From Diphasiastrum complanatum (taxonomy: Eukaryota; Streptophyta; Lycopodiopsida; Lycopodiales; Lycopodiaceae), in contig CM055101.1 in NCBI GenBank assembly GCA_029204225.1, forward strand, positions 5,647,246 through 5,711,245: a stretch of 64,000 nucleotides of DNA, given 5' to 3'. How positions within the stretch are numbered: the stretch's first letter is position 1; every line of letters begins with the position of its first letter. Positions 10,501 through 21,905 of the stretch are shown piece after piece. The position numbers were made by a program, and so were the translations under genes. The notes below the pieces were generated by a model that was given only the letters and a program-made list of their open reading frames with translations, searched no databases and had not been told where the DNA came from.

Positions 10501-11317
10501 TGCCAAAGGAACATTTAAATAGTCAGCAATCATGCCAGTTTTAAGTTAATACTTAAAGCAAAAATTTGCGTATTCTTTCATGATTAAAGTTTAAACTGGG
10601 TACAGAAAGAACAAGCTAAATTGATGAGGAGGCCAAAAGGTTGTAGCTTGTCGTGATGGCTTTGCAAAACCAGCATTGTTGCTGGACTTGTCAGGTTGGT
10701 CATCCCGGGACCTGATTGCAGTATCTATGCTCTCCTCTCTATTCTTTCAATTGTAAATCTGCATCTGACTGGTTTGATTAGGTTGTGTACAGTATCCCCA
10801 CTATGTAACATGTTGCCTTGGTTGTCAAGATTATGTGCGTCTCCTGGATAGTACGACAAGTGAATTCTGTTTACAGTGTTTGTAAATTATGCCTGTTGTA
10901 GGTAGTTTGTCTATAGTGTGCTGCTTGACATTTCTACTTTGTCAAGATAAAAAAGGCCAGCAATTTTCATACCCTGGGTTGATGAATGTCTGTTATGTGT
11001 GAGACCAAGTTGAGCTTTGAAAGCTAGATCATGAAAAGGATCTGAATTATGTTGAATCTGCTTTTGCCAAAAGACAAATACTTGAGCTTAAATTATTGCT
11101 GAACAGGTTTTTAATCCAACAGGATTAGATGAAGGACAACGTGATGACAATGGTTGATGCAGGTATTTCAATTTCACAAGGAATGAACATGATGTTTATT
11201 CGTTTTTTTCCTTCTTATAAGAGGCATTCTATACATAGTCACAACTTGATTCGAACCAATTTGAATAGATGTCAATGGTTCGAGATTCGAACCTATTTTT
11301 TATATTTTTCTTTTTAC
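10501..11317 (+). other. 3' flank of tRNase Z
   Basis: The 3' untranslated region and downstream spacer. No clear AATAAA is seen close to the stop codon and no further coding region is supported. Confidence 0.4.
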
Positions 11318-11638
11318 AAATGTCACTGGGTTGTCAAAAATTTGTGCACCATGAATAGGATCGCTGAATATTTGTGTACTTATATGTCACAAGTAATTTA
11401 CTTGCATTAGAATCTTGGCAGGTTTAGCGTATCATTCATCATACCACCCATCGGGTTACTATATCTTGTCATTTTTTTTTTCCAAAATCTTGTCACCAAA
11501 TGTCACTGGGTTGCTTAAAGTTTATGCACAACGAAATAGATTGCTAATATATGTAATTATTTGTCACAAGTCATTTACATGCATTAGAATCTTCACAGCT
11601 TTAGGGTATCAGTCATTGTATCACCCATCATGTTACAT
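11318..11638. repeat. Two-copy tandem duplication, ~180-bp step
   Basis: The segment 11318-11460 (AAATGTCACTGGGTTG ... ATCGGGTTACT) recurs at 11498-11638 with scattered substitutions. The step is 180 bp and the two copies are roughly 75-80% alike by eye. It is not coding and is not recognised as an element end. Confidence 0.7.
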
Positions 11639-12737
11639 TTGCCAATGGCATGGTTATAATATTCAGCGAATCAGACCATTGTAGGGCGCACATAATTCAG
11701 GGTATCAAACCTGTAAGGGAGTAAGGAGGTTGCAACCAATGCACTTCTGTGGGGAACTTTTGTGGTTTGATATTTGGGAGCTACCTCACTGTCACAATCT
11801 TTGGGCTTCGTTTTGATCAACCTTTTTCTGGAAGGTTTGTCTAATTTTGTGGAGTTTTGGGTGGAAAATTCTTCCAATTTGATGTATTCTCAATATCTAA
11901 AGAAGCGGTTGTAGCATGAGCAATTTGAGCACCCTCCATTACGCCCTGCCTCGACTTTCTGACAGTGCATGCAAGAGAACATTGGAAGTCATGTAAGAGA
12001 AATAAGAAGCTCTGGACTCAATTCATGAAGGGCGGGCCTACCCATCAGTGGCGCTGGAGTTTGAACATATAATTGCATGTGGAAGAGTTTGGGACCAACT
12101 GAATGAATAATCTCACAAATACAGACGTCTGCAATACACATGTACCATTGCTACAGCTGAGCCATAAAATCACGCAACCAATTGCAGGCTGCAAGCAACC
12201 TAATTCCTTTTCAGTGCACACCAGGAGCCAAACCCCCCTTCAAGTGCACATCTTTAAGAATTCAAGTGATTCACGTGTATATTTCCATGTATGCAATATT
12301 TGCATCTGCGTATTGGATTAATGAAAAACACTTAGCCGTGCGTCAGTTGGCAATGCTTTCAAAATTTTCAAGCTGGTGACCTGCTGTAGCAGGTTGTCTA
12401 TCCACACATGGTGAGTGTGTGTGCAACTGGCAGGCCCAAACGCCAGTTTTGCTAGATGTGCCTTTACGAAGTTACGCTGCTCCCCTCCCCCTTTGACCAT
12501 GTACTTGAACAAACTGCCTGAATTTTGATGTTAACAATTTATCACTCTCATTCACAAATCCTTCCCTAACTTGTCTCCTTTTAGTGCATTGGGATTCTGT
12601 TTGGCCACATGGCAGCTATTGAAGCATATACACAATATAAAATGTAGTTTCTGCTTTTGATACACAATATTCATGCGTCATATGATAATTAGGCTTTACT
12701 TCAATCGAATCTTTTGAAAAAAAGCCAAGTTTTATTT

Positions 12738-12740
<3 letters not shown>
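11639..12740. other. Intergenic, no gene seen
   Basis: Only short open frames without family features are present. No RNA gene or element end is recognised. Confidence 0.4.

Positions 12741-12783
<43 letters not shown>
12741..12783. repeat. (TA)n microsatellite
   Basis: About 21 uninterrupted TA units. Such a run may form cruciform DNA and is expected to vary in length. Confidence 0.97.
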
Positions 12784-12785
<2 letters not shown>

Positions 12786-13220
12786 ATTGGTTCTACACTT
12801 CATGCAGAATCTCTCACGTTCGTCTCACAATGTAGATAAACTATTGCAACAAGACTGGTAATGCCATAAGAACGGTCTTTCATTTGATTATAGAAGGTGA
12901 GTCTACGGTAACACAAGTTGGATATAAGGCAACAATGTAATTGATGACATTTCTGATAATCGTGTTGAAATTGGAATAACATGTTTCAAAAAGCGGACGT
13001 TTTGTCACCAAATTGCATGATTTTAGGAGAAAACAAATAAGTTTGTCATATGTTATACTTCCAAAGATTTCTCATAAGCAAGTAAAGGAATTTATTTTTG
13101 CATAGAAAGAAGCCACTTTGGGATTCAACAATGGAAACTGCAACATTAGTTTACTAGAATTTCAAATATCTTAGTAGGATGAACGTTTCCCAAATTGATT
13201 GTACTAGCAAATAAGCAAAG

Positions 13221-13524
13221 CACAATAGATGGCCCAATAACTAGTACACACTAGTACATTCAAATTTTTAATGCGTGGGTTGATTGATGCCCATTTTACA
13301 AACATCTTGTGTTCCAATGAAGACCAAGGCTATGCATTATGTTTTGATGAATGAAGATGTACTTGAACACAATGGATAGCCAATAACTGGTACATTAATT
13401 AGTGCATTCAAATTTTTAATATGTTCGTTGATTGATACACATTTTATAAAATCTTGTGTCCCAACAAAGACCCAACGCTAGGTAGGAATGAATGTTTAGA
13501 CGAATGTGGATGCTTGAACAATAT
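13221..13524. repeat. Two-copy tandem repeat, ~147-bp unit
   Basis: Two adjacent diverged units begin CACAATAGATGG (13221) and CACAATGGATAG (13368). Both contain CATTCAAATTTTTAAT and a TTGATTGAT...CATTTTA core. The family is not recognised and the stretch is not coding. Confidence 0.65.
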
Positions 13525-15760
13525 AAGGGTGAAATGAAGCTTGGATAACCTCATGAATTCTTAAGTTGTGCATCATAAATTGATTTTTGGCACACATTTA
13601 AAGGTTCAAAATGTTCTTATATTGGTTGATAAATTTTTTGTGGCACGTAAGATGAAGTTGAGCTTTACTAGTATGATTCATCAAAGCATGAGAATGACTT
13701 GATCAATATAGAATTCATGATGTTATTGATGTTGCATAGGGGTGATGGGCAATGTGTTGGAAAGGAGATTTTTTTTTAGTAGTTGTTTGGTGTTTGCGAG
13801 CTACAATTTGATTCCTATTCCTTCATTTGTGGATCATAATTATCGTGTAAATTGCTATTGATTGGTCTTTACAAAAAAATTTCACTTTTTTGCAACTCTT
13901 GAGGTAAAATTACTTGCTTGATATTTCACAAAATCAGTATGTATTTGTAGCTGTGTGATTGACTCTTCAATTTTAAAACTAAAGGAAGTTCAGTAGATGA
14001 ATTTATCTTTCATATTGTTCCTGACATATGATCCTCAAATTCTACTATGCAATATTTTTAAGTTCTTTTTATGCTAGAAGGATTCTTAGTGCAACTGCCA
14101 AATTTTTTGAGAAACGTGTATCTCATTGACTCTCCAATCTATAGATGATTGGAGTTTGACCATTTACATCAATATGGAGCTATTTGTAATGCATGATGAT
14201 GGTAGTACTTTTTGAAAGTCGATCTATCTAGGATGTAGATCATGAAATATGTTGAAGCTTTATGGATTTCGAGTGCCCAAAGTCCGTCCACTATATAGAG
14301 AGAGCACACACACCTTGTACGAACCATGCCCCAGTTGTAATATTTCCCAAAAGGTGTGGTATACCACAAAGCCCTTGCCATTATGATTATATTCTTGTTG
14401 GAAACATATGTTAATACAAATTTCTTAAGTATGCATGAAAATGAAAAGATATGTATGAAACGATTTATTAAATGCAAGTAGATAGTCCTTATTTGATAAT
14501 TGTGATGGTTTTTTCCTTGTAAGCAACAAGGGTTCTCGAAATATATCTAGTATGCTAGTTCATTGTCTCAATTTAGTAATTAAACAGGTGGGTGCTTATC
14601 TAGCATTGATTGGTGGATCTGAAGTGATGTGACATTCCCCACATGTGCCGGTCCTGCCGACTCAACATATCAAGTCGAAATGTACTTGATCTATATATAG
14701 ATCAAATTGGATGAGAGATCTTGATATTGAGACAAAACCTTGTGATTTTTACTATTTGTGTTGTGATTTTTGCATTGAATGCTATCCATAGTTAGAGTAC
14801 TTCATTCTCTGCCCATTGTCCGTACAGTGACAAAGTTTCACACTTGTGAGACCACTCGTGTATTGGTTTGATAAATTTACAAGTTCTTCTTGCTAGTTAC
14901 GTGCTAGTTTTTGATCTAGATCAAGATCAAGATATTAGATTTGTGATTGATCTATCCAACTAGCACCCAACACCTCTTGTGGATCGACTATAGATCCATT
15001 TAGGGTCCAAAAATCAGATAAATCAATACCAATGAATATGTTTACTTTACAATGATCAAGATCTCAGTTGATTGTTTTATTTAGCGTTTGATATTTTGAA
15101 TTACAATGCTCTATAACATAGGTATGATAATTACTTTGCTAGCATCTCGACCTGAATTCTTTGAGAATCCATAACACTTAATTATCCTAGAAGTTTTTCA
15201 TTAATATTATTGATGAGTTTTAACAAATTGTGAACATCATGAAATTGAGGAGAGAGATTCATGAATGAATTTGGAAGATACAATTGTTTGGAGGGGAGAA
15301 GTTATTTAGGGTAAGGCATCATGATTTAGGGTAAGCTCTTTAAAGACTCACTCAATGACAAATGAATTGAGATGGGCATATAGTATAGTCACCACTAGAT
15401 TCACAAAACTATGTCTAGAAATCCCCAATTCTCTCCCAACATATTCTCCAAAAGGACTAGCAGATTAATTAAAGGACATGAATAAATCCTAGAGTAGCCA
15501 ATGAGCTTTGGAAAAGAGATAGATTCTTTTAGATACTCTTGAGCAAGAGTGATATCAAATAATGGAAAGACACTTTCAGGATAGTGCATCTAAAGGCACT
15601 AAAAATCTTCATTGATCCGAGAGTACGGTGTGGTCCATGTTTTAGAAGTGGCTACAACTATGGAGGCAAGAATTTCATTATTATCTTTCAAATATCTCAC
15701 CCTTGCCTTAGAAGAGCCCACAACATATGGGTGTGACTGAGCCACTCTGATTAAGAAAGA
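13525..15760. other. Intergenic, no gene seen
   Basis: AT-rich DNA. Near 14890-15010 there is a weak likeness to the end of the Copia LTR at 59.2 kb (AGATCCATTT and a TGATCTAGAT stretch), which suggests an old LTR scrap. No coding region is supported. Confidence 0.35.
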
Positions 15761-15761
15761 A

Positions 15762-16330
15762 ATGGCCAAGATGCTATTCTCCACCACGGAAAAAACAATA
15801 GCAAGGGCCCTCTTCACTCAATCGGTCTACCAAATTAAAGTCCCATGGCCAATGGACAAATTGCTTTATGAGGGATCCAAGGAGTTGTGTAAGGGCATGA
15901 AAATCCCAACAAAGAATGCCACAAAAGCAAAGAGGGTTTCTATTGATGATCAAGTATTCCAAGATGCCTTGGTACAAATGAACATTGTCGTGTACAAGTG
16001 TAGTGGAGTTGATATAGAATAAAAGGAAAAAATGTTGCCAAGTTTAAAAGAAGAAGAGACAGAGGAAAAGGAGTCGAGACACCTTTTTCAACAATGATTA
16101 GTTCCTACAAAATATCAACCTTGACTCACTTCAAAAGGATTTGCTCGATTGGCAGATGTCGATAGAATTGGAAACCTTGATGGAGTCACAAAACGTACCA
16201 AGAGAAATCTCAAGATTATTGTAGCACTAAGTGAGAATGAGCCAAAGGATGTGGCATCAACTAAATCTATGTGAAAAACTAGGTTATTTGATACAGGGGG
16301 CCATAGTAGCATGGCAAAAAGTAGACAAGG
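15762..16330 (+). pseudogene. Decayed ORF of unknown family
   Basis: An open stretch of 86 codons (15762-16022) encodes KVPWPMDKLLYEGSKELC and KRVSIDDQVFQDALVQMN. After its stop, near-coding sequence with Lys/Glu-rich composition continues. The composition looks like a former protein, possibly part of a transposon, but I recognise no domain. It stands upstream of the Gypsy remnant and could belong to it. Confidence 0.25.
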
Positions 16331-16964
16331 TGTTGTTGGATGTCACAACAATTCAATAGGAAAATCAAGGGCTTAAAATCATATTAAGACTAAGATTCAA
16401 ACACGTGATCTTATGAAAGGAAGTAGCTTTGGACGAAAAGCTAGAATATGCAAGATAAATTAAGAAAAAGTTTAAATAATTGATGGAACAAATTGTAATA
16501 CAGAGCCATGAACATCAGATGCAAAGGGATGGAATAGATTTATGTAGTTATGGGCTAGTCAATAATGAAATTTCAAACAAAAAAATTGCAAATTCACAAA
16601 TTGAAAATCTTAAACCAACTCCTCAGGATAGACGAAATGAGACCAATGATAAGATACCCCCACGACACAACACTCATCCAAGAAGAGACTAGGGCGAGAG
16701 TATTGATGATGACCAAGAGTGAGTTATGGATAGACCCGCCTAGGAAAGAGTGGATGGAAGGGTGTAATCGGCAGGTGAGTCTTGGGAAGGCCACTAATTA
16801 TGAGGAGGTAATATCTTTCATATATAATAACCAGCATGATTACATTGGATCTCCTGATAAGGATACTGACAGCAGTTTAGACACTTTGGTTGATATTTGT
16901 GTCAAATGGCTTAGGTACAAGTCTAGTCAAGACCTAGTTGACTTTCAAGGTAGGTACTCGGCTC

Positions 16965-17325
16965 AGTCGAGATGTCAAGTCCTAAAGATTCGATCAAGAG
17001 TGGATGTCAGTTGAGACTTGATGTTAGGAGTCGGTCGAGATTGGAGCTTTAGACTTGGTCGAGATGTCAATGCAAAGACTCAGTTGAGAATGGAAATGTG
17101 GACTCGGTCGAGATGTCAATGCAAGGACTCGGTTGACATTGGATACTCAGGACTCGGTCAAGATGGTAAGTCACGACTTGGTGGAGAGTGGATGTTCAGG
17201 ATCCAGTCGAGATTGAATACTCAGGACTCAGTCGAGATGGTAAGTCACGACTTGGTCGAGATTGGATGTTCAGGATCCGGTCGAGATCAGACTGAGAGGA
17301 CTCGGTTGAGATCGAACTAGAGAAT
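16965..17325. repeat. Minisatellite with GACTCGGTCGAGAT core
   Basis: About thirteen units share a core close to GGACTCGGTCGAGAT, separated by variable 12-20 bp spacers such as TGGTAAGTCAC and GTCAATGCAAG. Several longer stretches recur as blocks (for example around 17150-17220 and 17222-17290), so the array has higher-order structure. An open reading frame of 100 codons across part of it (17018-17320) is probably a by-product. Confidence 0.85.
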
Positions 17326-17340
17326 CCACCTCATATCTAC

Positions 17341-17645
17341 TCATGCTGAGTTGGGCGAAGGTTATTTTGCAGTAAAAATACGTGTTTTGAATTCAGACGA
17401 ATGTTCAAAAGCTTTCCATTTTTTAAACCTTCGTCGAGCATGTTATAGTCCATACGAACCTTCGCCAATCTACCAAGATGGATTTAGAATGCCAAAATTA
17501 GATTGTACATAGGTTCAGATCTTGAAATTTTTTATTAATTACAGTACCTAGGCGAAGGATGTTCTTAGGCAAACGATTAACCTTCGCCAGAACTTCAAAG
17601 CCTTCGTCGGATCACTTCATATGTTCAAGAACCTTCGCTGAGAAT
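17341..17645 (+). repeat. GGCGAAGGTT motif cluster beside Gypsy pol
   Basis: Seven copies or near-copies of GGCGAAGGTT or AACCTTCGCC lie in both orientations, the same motif as at 3.41-4.05 kb. The cluster stands just before the RNase H fragment of a Gypsy element, which links the motif to that element family. Confidence 0.65.
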
Positions 17646-17779
17646 TCTGAAAGCTATTTTTACAGTACTGAGCCTGTTTGCAAATTTTTGTCCAGAATTG
17701 ATGAGGCAAACTAGCACTTCTCCAAATTCACCTATAAATTTCTAGGCCACACAGGTTATTATCGTATTTTTATAATACA

Positions 17780-19640
17780 CTATGCCGATAAAGCGTGGTT
17801 AGTATAAAAAATCATTACTGATCCAAGGTGGAAAGAAGACATGATTAAAGCCTTCGAAGACCTCAAACAAGCTTTAGTCATCGCACCAATTCTTCGTGCG
17901 CCTGATTATAATAAGGAGATCCATGAGCATACGGACGCTAGTAAGTATGCCATTGGTGCTATTTTAATGCAACCTGGAGAATTCAGGAATGATTTCCCAA
18001 TCCGTTTCCTAAGTCGTCAGCTGGTTCCAGCTGAGGTTAACTATTCCACGACAGGCAGAGAAGCATTAGCAATGATCTATGCTGTTCAACAATTTCATCA
18101 TTATTTGCTAGGCTAGCTTTTTGTCTTTTATACTGACCATCATGCTCTTCTTTATCTATTGAATAAATCATGCAAAATAGGACGAATTGGTTGTTGATTC
18201 TTTTAGAATTCAACTTTAGAGTTGTTATTTGAAAGGGATCACAATTTTTTTTGGCTGATCATCTTTCACGATTACCCAATGCTGAAGCATCTAATGAGCC
18301 AATAAATGTTGAGTTACCAGATGCATGTCTATTTTATATAGATGCGACACCGTTATGGGCAGATGATATCACTAGATATCTAGCCACTCGGGAAATAGAT
18401 CCTCAATTGATGAAACCACAAAAAATAAAACTCATAATGAAATCCTTACCATATCATCTTATTGCAGGGACAATTATAAAAGTTAGGTATTGATGGTATT
18501 ACACGACATTGTGCACTTGAATCTGAAGTCCAACAGATTATTGCCTTGACACACGAAGGTATGGGAGGTGGACATTTCTCCTTCGATGCTATTGCTAGGG
18601 CAATTCTTCAGGCAGGATTTTGGTGGCCAACCCTATTCAAAGACACTTATGCTTATATAGAAGTTTGCAACGTCTATCAATGCGCAAAGAATATCCAAAA
18701 AGCCGACCATAATATCCTTACTCCAATACTTGAAAGCGTCGCATTTCACAATGGGGTATTGATTTTGTTGGACCTATTAGTCCAGTAGCACGTGGCACAC
18801 AATCACGATACATCTTGATTGCTTATGCAACAAAATGAATAGAGGCTAGAGCAACACAGAAAGCAGACGCAAAATCCGTAGCATGCTTCCTCTATGAAAA
18901 TATTGTCACTCAATTTGGCTGTCCAATAGAGTTTGTTATTGACCAAGGTTCTCATTTTCTTAATGAAGTAATCAATAGTTTACTGACTCATTACTTCGTT
19001 ATACACCTGAAAGAGCATCCTGTACTATCCTAGATGCAATGGACTAGTTGAATCTATGAATAAAACAATTTGTAAAGTCTTAACCAAGAAAGTAGAAACA
19101 AGGCGATCAGACTGGGAAATGAAGTTATTCTCTGCTATCTCGACATATCGAGCAACGTCGAAGTGAGCCACGAGAAACACCATTTGAGCTGGTATATGAC
19201 CAAGAGGCTGTTATGCCAGTAAAATTTTTAATTCCTTCCCTACGGGTCACTTTAGCATATGCCACTGACTTGTGTGATGATAGTGCTTATCAGCACCAAG
19301 TTCAGAATAGACTCTTTACGTTGACAAAATTGTGTGGAACATGGCTTATATCCTATCATACATAGTTAGTTCATAAACGGCGATAGAAGGCTTGGCATGA
19401 TCATCATCTTTGGACTAAGGATATTCATAATGGTGATGAAGTTTTACTTTACATGTCTTCCAAGGTCCATCCTGGGAAATTGAAATTCCGTAGCCAAGGT
19501 CCTTACATTGTCAAGAAATTTTTTACGAATGGTGCAGTGCCGTTAGAAATACTAGAAGACATATATCCCTTGACACATTAGTCAATGGTAGCCGACTACG
19601 GAGGTACTACGAGGATACCTTTTCGGTAAGTCCTGTGTAA
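17780..19640 (+). pseudogene. Ty3/Gypsy RNase H and integrase remnant
   Basis: This is the end of a Gypsy polyprotein. The RNase H part is open from 17841 to 18116 (VIAPILRAPDYNKE, HTDASKYAIGAILMQPG, NYSTTGREALAMIYA, FHHYLLG), with the catalytic Asp of TDAS present. After several stops comes ADHLSRLPN, then the integrase zinc domain (HEGMGGGHFSFD, GFWWPTLF, CNVYQCAKN) and the core WGIDFVGPISPVARG...FVIDQGSHF...RCNGLVESMNK, so the D, D and E positions can all be seen. A C-terminal stretch (TPFELVYDQEAVMPV and KVHPGKLKFRSQGPYIVKK) follows. Multiple stops and frameshifts (18114, 18490, 18838, 19165) show it is dead. gag, protease and RT are missing on its left side. Confidence 0.88.
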
Positions 19641-19739
19641 AAATATCCTTCTACTTTTTTCTATTGTTTCTATGTATATTCCTACCCAAGTTTTTTAGAA
19701 AACCATCGATTTTACACTTATTCAAAAAATCCAAAAAAA

Positions 19740-20350
19740 TTTCAAGTTTTGCATCTGACAGTCCATCTGACAATTGCATCTGACAAGATGCATCCGACAT
19801 TTGCACCCACCTGAGCATTCCGATGAATTCCATCCGCCAGTCTTTTCAGGATAGATTGCATCCGACGAGTCATTTGCATCAGACAACTTATTTGCATCCA
19901 ATGAAATTGCATCCGACGCCTACCCTAAAATTTTTTAGTATAAATACGTCGGCTGTCCACTTCATTTTTACTTCACATGAACTTTGGGCGAGTTCACGTC
20001 TGACTGGCAAATTTCTGACGATCTTTCTGTTTTCTGATCTGAGTCAACCGATTTCACTTGCAAACTGACCCCTATCAATCCTTCTTTCGTTTAATCCATG
20101 CTCCATCGTTTCCACACACGTATTCAGTTGCGTAGCACACAATCCTACCAAATCTCAAACTTCTAAACTTTAACTTTTCTCAAACTTTCAGTTGTGTGTT
20201 TTTTCACGTCTACACTGTTTTTTTTCGATTACCAAAGTTTCTTGCCTCAGAGCATTGCCATCCGTATCCAAGTTTACTTTTTTTTTTTCTTTTTGCATCC
20301 GACCCGTGCACTCTTTTTTACATCCGACGACTTACTTTTATTGCGTCTGA
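19740..20350. repeat. GCATCCGAC motif cluster after Gypsy integrase
   Basis: About twelve copies of TTGCATCCGAC or close variants (GCATCTGAC, CCATCTGAC) lie in one orientation at irregular spacing, in the non-coding stretch just downstream of the integrase remnant. A TATA-like TTTAGTATAAATACG at 19935-19949 suggests the 3' LTR of that element lies here, but no second copy is present to define it. Confidence 0.6.
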
Positions 20351-20654
20351 CAGTTGTAACATGATGACATTTGTTTTGGGACTTTGACCTAAAAAAGAGT
20401 AACCTTTTTCGATAATTTTTAATGGTTCTAGTTTTAGGCCAAAATCATGGTTTTTTTTAAGGATTCTCTAACTTGCAATAAATTTTTTTTTAAAAGTGTT
20501 TATTTTTAATGAAGCACTACAGGATTTTTTTTTTGCGAATTTCATAATTACATACCGCATACATCTCAAGACAACACATGATTTTTGAAATTCCAAACGC
20601 CATTAAAATACAAAAGGGCTTAAATTATATTATGCCTAAACTTTTTTCAAAGTA

Positions 20655-21905
20655 TATTTTCTAAGGAATTTTCATTGATTCAGAGCTTGACATATTTTGA
20701 ACACTCTCGTTTTCAGCCGATGGGGTGGAAGACCCATCTTCTTCATCAGAGTCCAATTTTGACAAAAAACCTTGTAAGTCAACTTTCCTTTGTTGCTGAC
20801 AAGTTGACGATGATGGTTGTCTCATTAATCCAAGTCGTTCATTTAGTATGGCTATAGTTGACTTTCGTAGATGATTGGTCATTGTTAACTCAAAATTAAA
20901 AGCCAAAACATCTACATCTTGTAAATTCAAATCATCAACCCTCGATTGGTTCTTTGACAATCATTTTCTCTTGCCCTTTGGATCTACTTGCAACATTTCA
21001 AGTTCGTACCTTCCCAAAAAAACATTCGTCGAAGTGGTGCGCAACCAATGGACACATAGTACTTATGTCTGATTGCTATTTTGAATGAAACCAAGTACTT
21101 TCGCAATCCAAAATGGATGTCCTTCATTGTTTTCTGAATTAGAAGTGCAACAAGGCTTCCAATTTGGATTTCATTCGAATCACTGCCACTTCATTTTTGC
21201 AGCTTTTACACTTTGCCTATTCTTCTTTGAGCCCAATAAATTTCACGTTCCTCACCTTGCACAAGCTCCAAGAAATCATTACCTCGAGAGAGATTTGAAG
21301 GTTCGACAATTGTAGTTGAAGTTTTTAATTTTTGAGGCCAGTGAAATTTTTCAGTTGTTGATGTGTGTTCAAGATTGAGCAAACTGATTTTTTGTTCCTC
21401 GAAAAAGTCCAACCACCAATGATCAAACTCATCAAAAAATTGATAAGCTGCTTGAATACTTGATTCCAAAAAAATTAATGAGGCAAATGGGTCAACTCCA
21501 CGATGCTCTCTTTGTGCTTTTTGTTCTTCTAGCATGGACTTCAAGGAGACAATGCAACAAGCTTGATTTGACTAGAAGGCATATTGAGCTGAAACCTTCC
21601 TTCAACAGGTAACCATGAAACTGTACTTGAAAATTGTTTGCCCCATAGCAATGTGATGCCAATTTCATTGCATTTGATTTTGAACTGATGTTGAAAGCTA
21701 ATAGCATATAGTAGCAACACAACGATTTGTTTCATTGGACGCCTTAATGTATTCACAAAAATCAAATGTGTGCATAATTAACGACACATTTGGCTTTGGC
21801 AGGTATGATTCTTCAACAATGCCTTGAAGCACTGGTAAAGAAAATGCCTTCTTGCGTCTTAGTCTTTTGGAAAAACAGCTAAACATCTTCAATTTGATCA
21901 TGGGT
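20655..21905 (-). pseudogene. Decayed ORF with PFWIAKV...VHW motif
   Basis: Read on the minus strand, several frames together give a former protein. Its start is MIKLKMFSCFSKRLRRKKAF (21901), with a middle part DPFASLIFLESSIQAAYQFFDEFDHWW. Further on, after frame changes, IGSLVAL leads to NEGHPFWIAKVLGFIQN and VLCVHWLRT, then LGRYELEMLQVDPKGK and a Ser-rich acidic end. The pattern of FVAL, PFWIAKV and VHW about 20 residues later resembles a BAH-like module found in uncharacterised plant transposon-linked proteins; this parallel is from memory and not tested. At least three frame breaks mean it is not functional. Confidence 0.4.

Noticed and set aside
17018-17320. 100-codon frame over the minisatellite
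   Set aside because: A repeat unit that lacks stops in one frame explains it; residues are only the repeated core.
16965-17325. CRISPR-like array
   Set aside because: Repeats are degenerate, spacers are repeated too, and the DNA is plant nuclear; this is a minisatellite.
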